This document shows, one piece after another, positions 59,368-64,000 of a stretch of DNA of 64,000 bases. Origin of the DNA: Prochilodus magdalenae. Taxonomy: Eukaryota; Chordata; Actinopteri; Characiformes; Prochilodontidae. Position 1 is the stretch's first letter. Each line of letters opens with the position of its first letter. The translations under genes and the position numbers were made by a program. The stretch spans positions 333,501-397,500 of the forward strand of contig JAMWET010006593.1 in the NCBI GenBank assembly GCA_024036415.1, written 5' to 3'. The notes under the pieces are model-generated. The model was not told the DNA's origin, ran no database searches, and worked only from the letters and a program-made list of their open reading frames with translations.

Positions 59368-59608
59368 TGCGTAAATGTAAAAAAGTAAGAAAATATATAT
59401 AATACCAATTTGTCAAAACACAGTGTCTCAAACATCCAGCAATCTATCTAAATCATCAACCGTTTCCTTATATAAAATAACCTTTTGCAGTTTAAAATGA
59501 AGTTTTATTAAATGCTGGCTAAATGAAGTCTGATCTTTTTAGTCCAGTTTGTATAACTTGGTGATTTTAAACCACTCTAAATTGCATTATTTACATCTCA
59601 GTAATTTT
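59143..59608. mobile_element. MITE family M copy G (mfn2 5' intron)
   Basis: The left arm is the best preserved in the window: cactgagatgtaaacaaagt, cattcaaagtg, then gtgaaatggtttattgtaga and gaaacct. The right end (accactctaaattgc then tttacatctcagtaa) is its inverted partner. A GT microsatellite has expanded inside at 59331-59366. Confidence 0.7.
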
Positions 59609-60682
59609 AGATCCAGTTTCCCTTGAAAGTCTAAAAATGCTTTGTTTCTGTAGTCCATATTATTCAGTCACACACTGACACCGTGTTATCTATTTCAAGG
59701 AATTTGAATTGTGTTTTTAGTATTTTGTGCTGTCAGCACTAATATTGATTTCTTCACACTTATAGCTTTTCAAGCAATGTTCAGTTCAACTACATCATTA
59801 ACAAACAAACAAACAAACCAACCAACCACCCAACAAACAAACAAGAAAAGCAACAAAGCCCATCTCGAAATTTCCTCTCTCAACAGGAATGATCAGAGGG
59901 GCTTTGAGTTTGCATTGTTTCAGTTGTTTAGGAAGAAGCAGTTTTCCACACAGCTCTACAGAAATGAGTACTGGTGCTCAGTTCTATAGAATTAGTGCAG
60001 GATGTAGGAAAACAGTCTGGTCAAACAAGCTAGATCGGCCTATACGAATATAAATGCGAGCTTTAGTATGATCATTATATTTGGGGAATATTGGGGTTTG
60101 GTCAGTACCAGTAAGCATTAATACGAACTCACTGTAGGCTGTATGTCCCATGGGGTGAATCGTAGTGCGAATAAGTGTGACCAGCCTGCTAGCAATTGTC
60201 AGTTCCTTAAATGCTATAATGGGTATCTAGGAAAAAAAAAAATTAAATAGACCGGACAGTGTGAGTGGTAAACACATGCTTATTATTGTAGCCCAGCATA
60301 TACTCAAAATATCCCACGAGTGGGCAGACTTTGTTTGGCAATCTTTAATGTCATTTTGTTTTGCTCTTGTAAGGAATATAAAATGCCAATTTGATGTTTT
60401 TGGAAGAGTACATCTGTGAAGCTTGGCTTCTGCTGAGATAAGCTGTATTTGCATGTAATGCTAGACCAGATGGCTTAAAACATGGTTCAGTGGTTAATAG
60501 GACTTTTTGGCGCGTATTTAATATGGTGTTTAAAAATTGTCTTTTATAAAATTAGCTTTGAAATTAACACCTATCAGCTAAGATCATTTGATTAGGGGCT
60601 TTTTTCATTCATCCCATCCAAGGTACAGATGAATGCTCTCTTTTAACTACTCTTTAATTTTTTTTCCTTTGGTTGCAGTGCG

Positions 60683-62512
60683 ATGTCTCTGGTTTTCTCA
60701 CGACCCAACACCAGTGCGATTGGCAAAAAGGACAAGCGACTCATGGCTGAGGTGAACGCCTCTCCGCTCAAGCACTTTGTCACCGCCAAGAAGAAAATCA
60801 ACGGCATCTTTGAGCAGCTTGGCGCGTACATCAAAGAAAGCTCAGCCTTTCTAGAAGGTAAGCCCTCAAGACCTACTGTAACTTAACCTGGACAGCCTTT
60901 CTCACAATGTTTGAACCCCTTTAGGAAATGTGAAGTGGTCTGGGATTATCTTCTGCCGCCTACAGAATACAACTGAGGGTTGTGAGGGTTACTGACCTGA
61001 TACTAGTTCAGCATCAGGACTGTAGAGTATATCTACATGTAATCGTTACTTTTTTATCATATTGGCCTTTTTAGTACTTATACTGGAGGAAGGCTTTAAT
61101 GCATTTGATCTTCGGTGTGCTGTGAATTCCAGGGCGTGTTTCTCTGGGTGTATTGATGAATCAGTTACTTCATTTTTTTTAAATAAACAAAGCTGTATGT
61201 TCTTGGTATGAATTAATCTTTAACAGTTTCATAATTCATTATTGATGTACATGTATTTTAAAATATTCCAACATGCGTTGCTATATTTTAACGAAATAAT
61301 TACACTAATATTTTCTCTACTTCTTGGAGCCCTGATTGGTGCCCTAAAATGCAGATAACTATGTGTTTACACTGTTATTAGCATGGATGCCAGTCCTGGT
61401 TAACATTCTCAAGGCTGTGAGGCTGCTGTAGGATGGTTAACGTATTCTGACAGAAAAGAAGTTATGTAACGGACAAGCAATGTTCGTTTCCCTAGGAGAT
61501 CAAGCAGTGACAAAGACCAGCTTAGTCAGCACCGTGTCTGAGCATGAGCAGGGAATGCTGTTTATCTCAGAAGACAGAGACAGTCTGCCTTTTAATACAT
61601 TCACTGACCAGATTCCAATGTTGAATCTTGAGCAGATTAATTTTCCCAATGAAGTTGCCATTCCATGTTTCTTTAATTATCAGTCAATAATGTGTTAATT
61701 AGGGGGCTTTTGTTCCTTTGATCAGTACAGTCTACGGTGAACAGTCAGTAGAGAATGGGTGCAGATGTCTGGCAGGTTTAAATGCTGCACAAAAAGGACA
61801 GATGACCTATCTCGTCTTTCTCACTGAACTTTTAAACCACATGTTGCTAGCTGATACTGCACTGACATGTTGTGTTTCTGTGACAGAGACCTACAGTAAT
61901 GAGGAACTGGATCCAGTCACTACAGAAGAGCAGGTGGCGGAGGTGCGGGGTTACCTTTCCAAGGTGGCAGGGATTGGTGAGGTCCTGTCCCGCAGACACA
62001 TGAAAGTGGTCTTTTTTGGCAGGTGTGTAGTCAAATCACTTGATGCCCAAAGATCCGTTCTATAGTTTAAAATGTCTAAAACTTTTGAAAACTTGACTGG
62101 GTTATTAAGCCAGGCTCAGACTAAGCTTAAGAAAGGGTGTGGGAGAAACATTAATGGGTTTATAGCTGCACTTAGGGCGTGGCATCTCAAATATTTCATA
62201 ATGAAGCTGTGCACATGCTAATGCCTAAGCCACATGTTAATGTTAGCCACAAATGAACACACTACCTACAAGCTAATGTGCTTGTCATAGTACAGCAAGA
62301 TGATATACCGACACGCATGTGAACCCCTGTGAATATCTGTGGTCCACAGGACCAGCAATGGCAAAAGCTCTGTCATCAACGCAATGCTGTGGGACAAAGT
62401 CTTGCCATCGGGCATTGGCCACACTACCAACTGCTTCCTGCGGGTAGAAGGTACTGATGGCAATGAGGCATTCCTGCTGACGGAGGGATCAGAGGAAAGG
62501 AAGAATGTTAAA
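60683..62512 (+). CDS. mfn2: Mitofusin 2, first 158 residues (partial)
   Basis: Dynamin-like GTPase of the mitochondrial outer membrane that drives mitochondrial fusion and ER-mitochondria contact. Coding exons 60683-60857, 61887-62022 and 62350-62512 join in phase. The N-terminus includes [18 protein letters not shown], essentially identical to human MFN2 and distinguishing it from MFN1. The P-loop G-R-T-S-N-G-K-S falls at residues 103-110 and the switch threonine in H-T-T-N at 130, the same numbering as human. R94, a hotspot for Charcot-Marie-Tooth 2A in human, is conserved. The next expected exon is not found before 64000, so the gene runs off the window. The exon with the ATG starts at 60679 after ggttgcag. 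Confidence 0.96.

Positions 62513-64000
<1,488 letters not shown>

Larger units (their letters stand above)
57849..60678. other. mfn2 5' intron
   Basis: No coding exon was recognised. It includes a duplicated segment (gtgattgtgatgttgacagg at 58453-58472 resembles 58221-58243), an (ATT)n run at 58866-58907, a GT run at 59331-59366, a CAAA run at 59800-59845 and MITE copy G. Confidence 0.4.

Overview
This is a vertebrate genomic window, and almost certainly a ray-finned (teleost) fish. Genes are split by GT-AG introns (two use GC-AG). Intergenic DNA is AT-rich and full of microsatellites, Tc1-like transposon relics, short inverted-repeat elements and LINE/SINE tails of types I know from fish; the repeat mix feels otophysan (characin, catfish or electric-fish like), but that is an impression, not a measurement. 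No prokaryotic features, tRNA, rRNA or CRISPR arrays were seen.

Layout. 1-18.0 kb has no recognisable gene. It holds two copies of a LINE/SINE tail, a 255-bp MITE, two decayed Tc1 elements, other DNA-transposon relics and a 1.4-kb minisatellite with a 67-bp unit. 18.0-28.2 kb, minus strand: an eight-exon gene for a two-pass membrane guanylyl cyclase of about 710 residues with intact catalytic residues. 28.2-35.2 kb: gene-free and repeat-rich. 35.3-38.2 kb, minus strand: the KIAA2013 homologue. 38.2-42.0 kb: divergent intergenic region with a GC-rich promoter-like block, a hAT-like MITE and an 870-bp foldback element. 42.06-54.85 kb, plus strand: plod1 (procollagen-lysine 5-dioxygenase), complete with 19 coding exons and 734 residues. 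55.4-60.7 kb: intergenic region plus candidate 5' noncoding exons of mfn2. 60.68 kb to the window end: first three coding exons (158 residues) of mfn2, running off the window inside an intron that ends in a long GT/GA microsatellite.

Context. The order and orientation KIAA2013 (reverse), PLOD1 (forward), MFN2 (forward) matches human 1p36.22 as I know it. In human the natriuretic peptide genes NPPA/NPPB follow KIAA2013 on the same strand. Here that position holds a membrane guanylyl cyclase, and I found no natriuretic-peptide motif. The genes are functionally independent: cGMP synthesis, a poorly known endomembrane protein, collagen lysine hydroxylation in the ER, and mitochondrial outer-membrane fusion. 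They form a conserved neighbourhood rather than a pathway.

Most notable: the cyclase with its divergent NIT-like ectodomain beside the KIAA2013 locus; GC-AG introns in both KIAA2013 and plod1; seven dispersed copies of one long-TIR MITE family; the large nested palindrome upstream of plod1; and the dimeric minisatellite carrying an inverted CCAAT box in each repeat.
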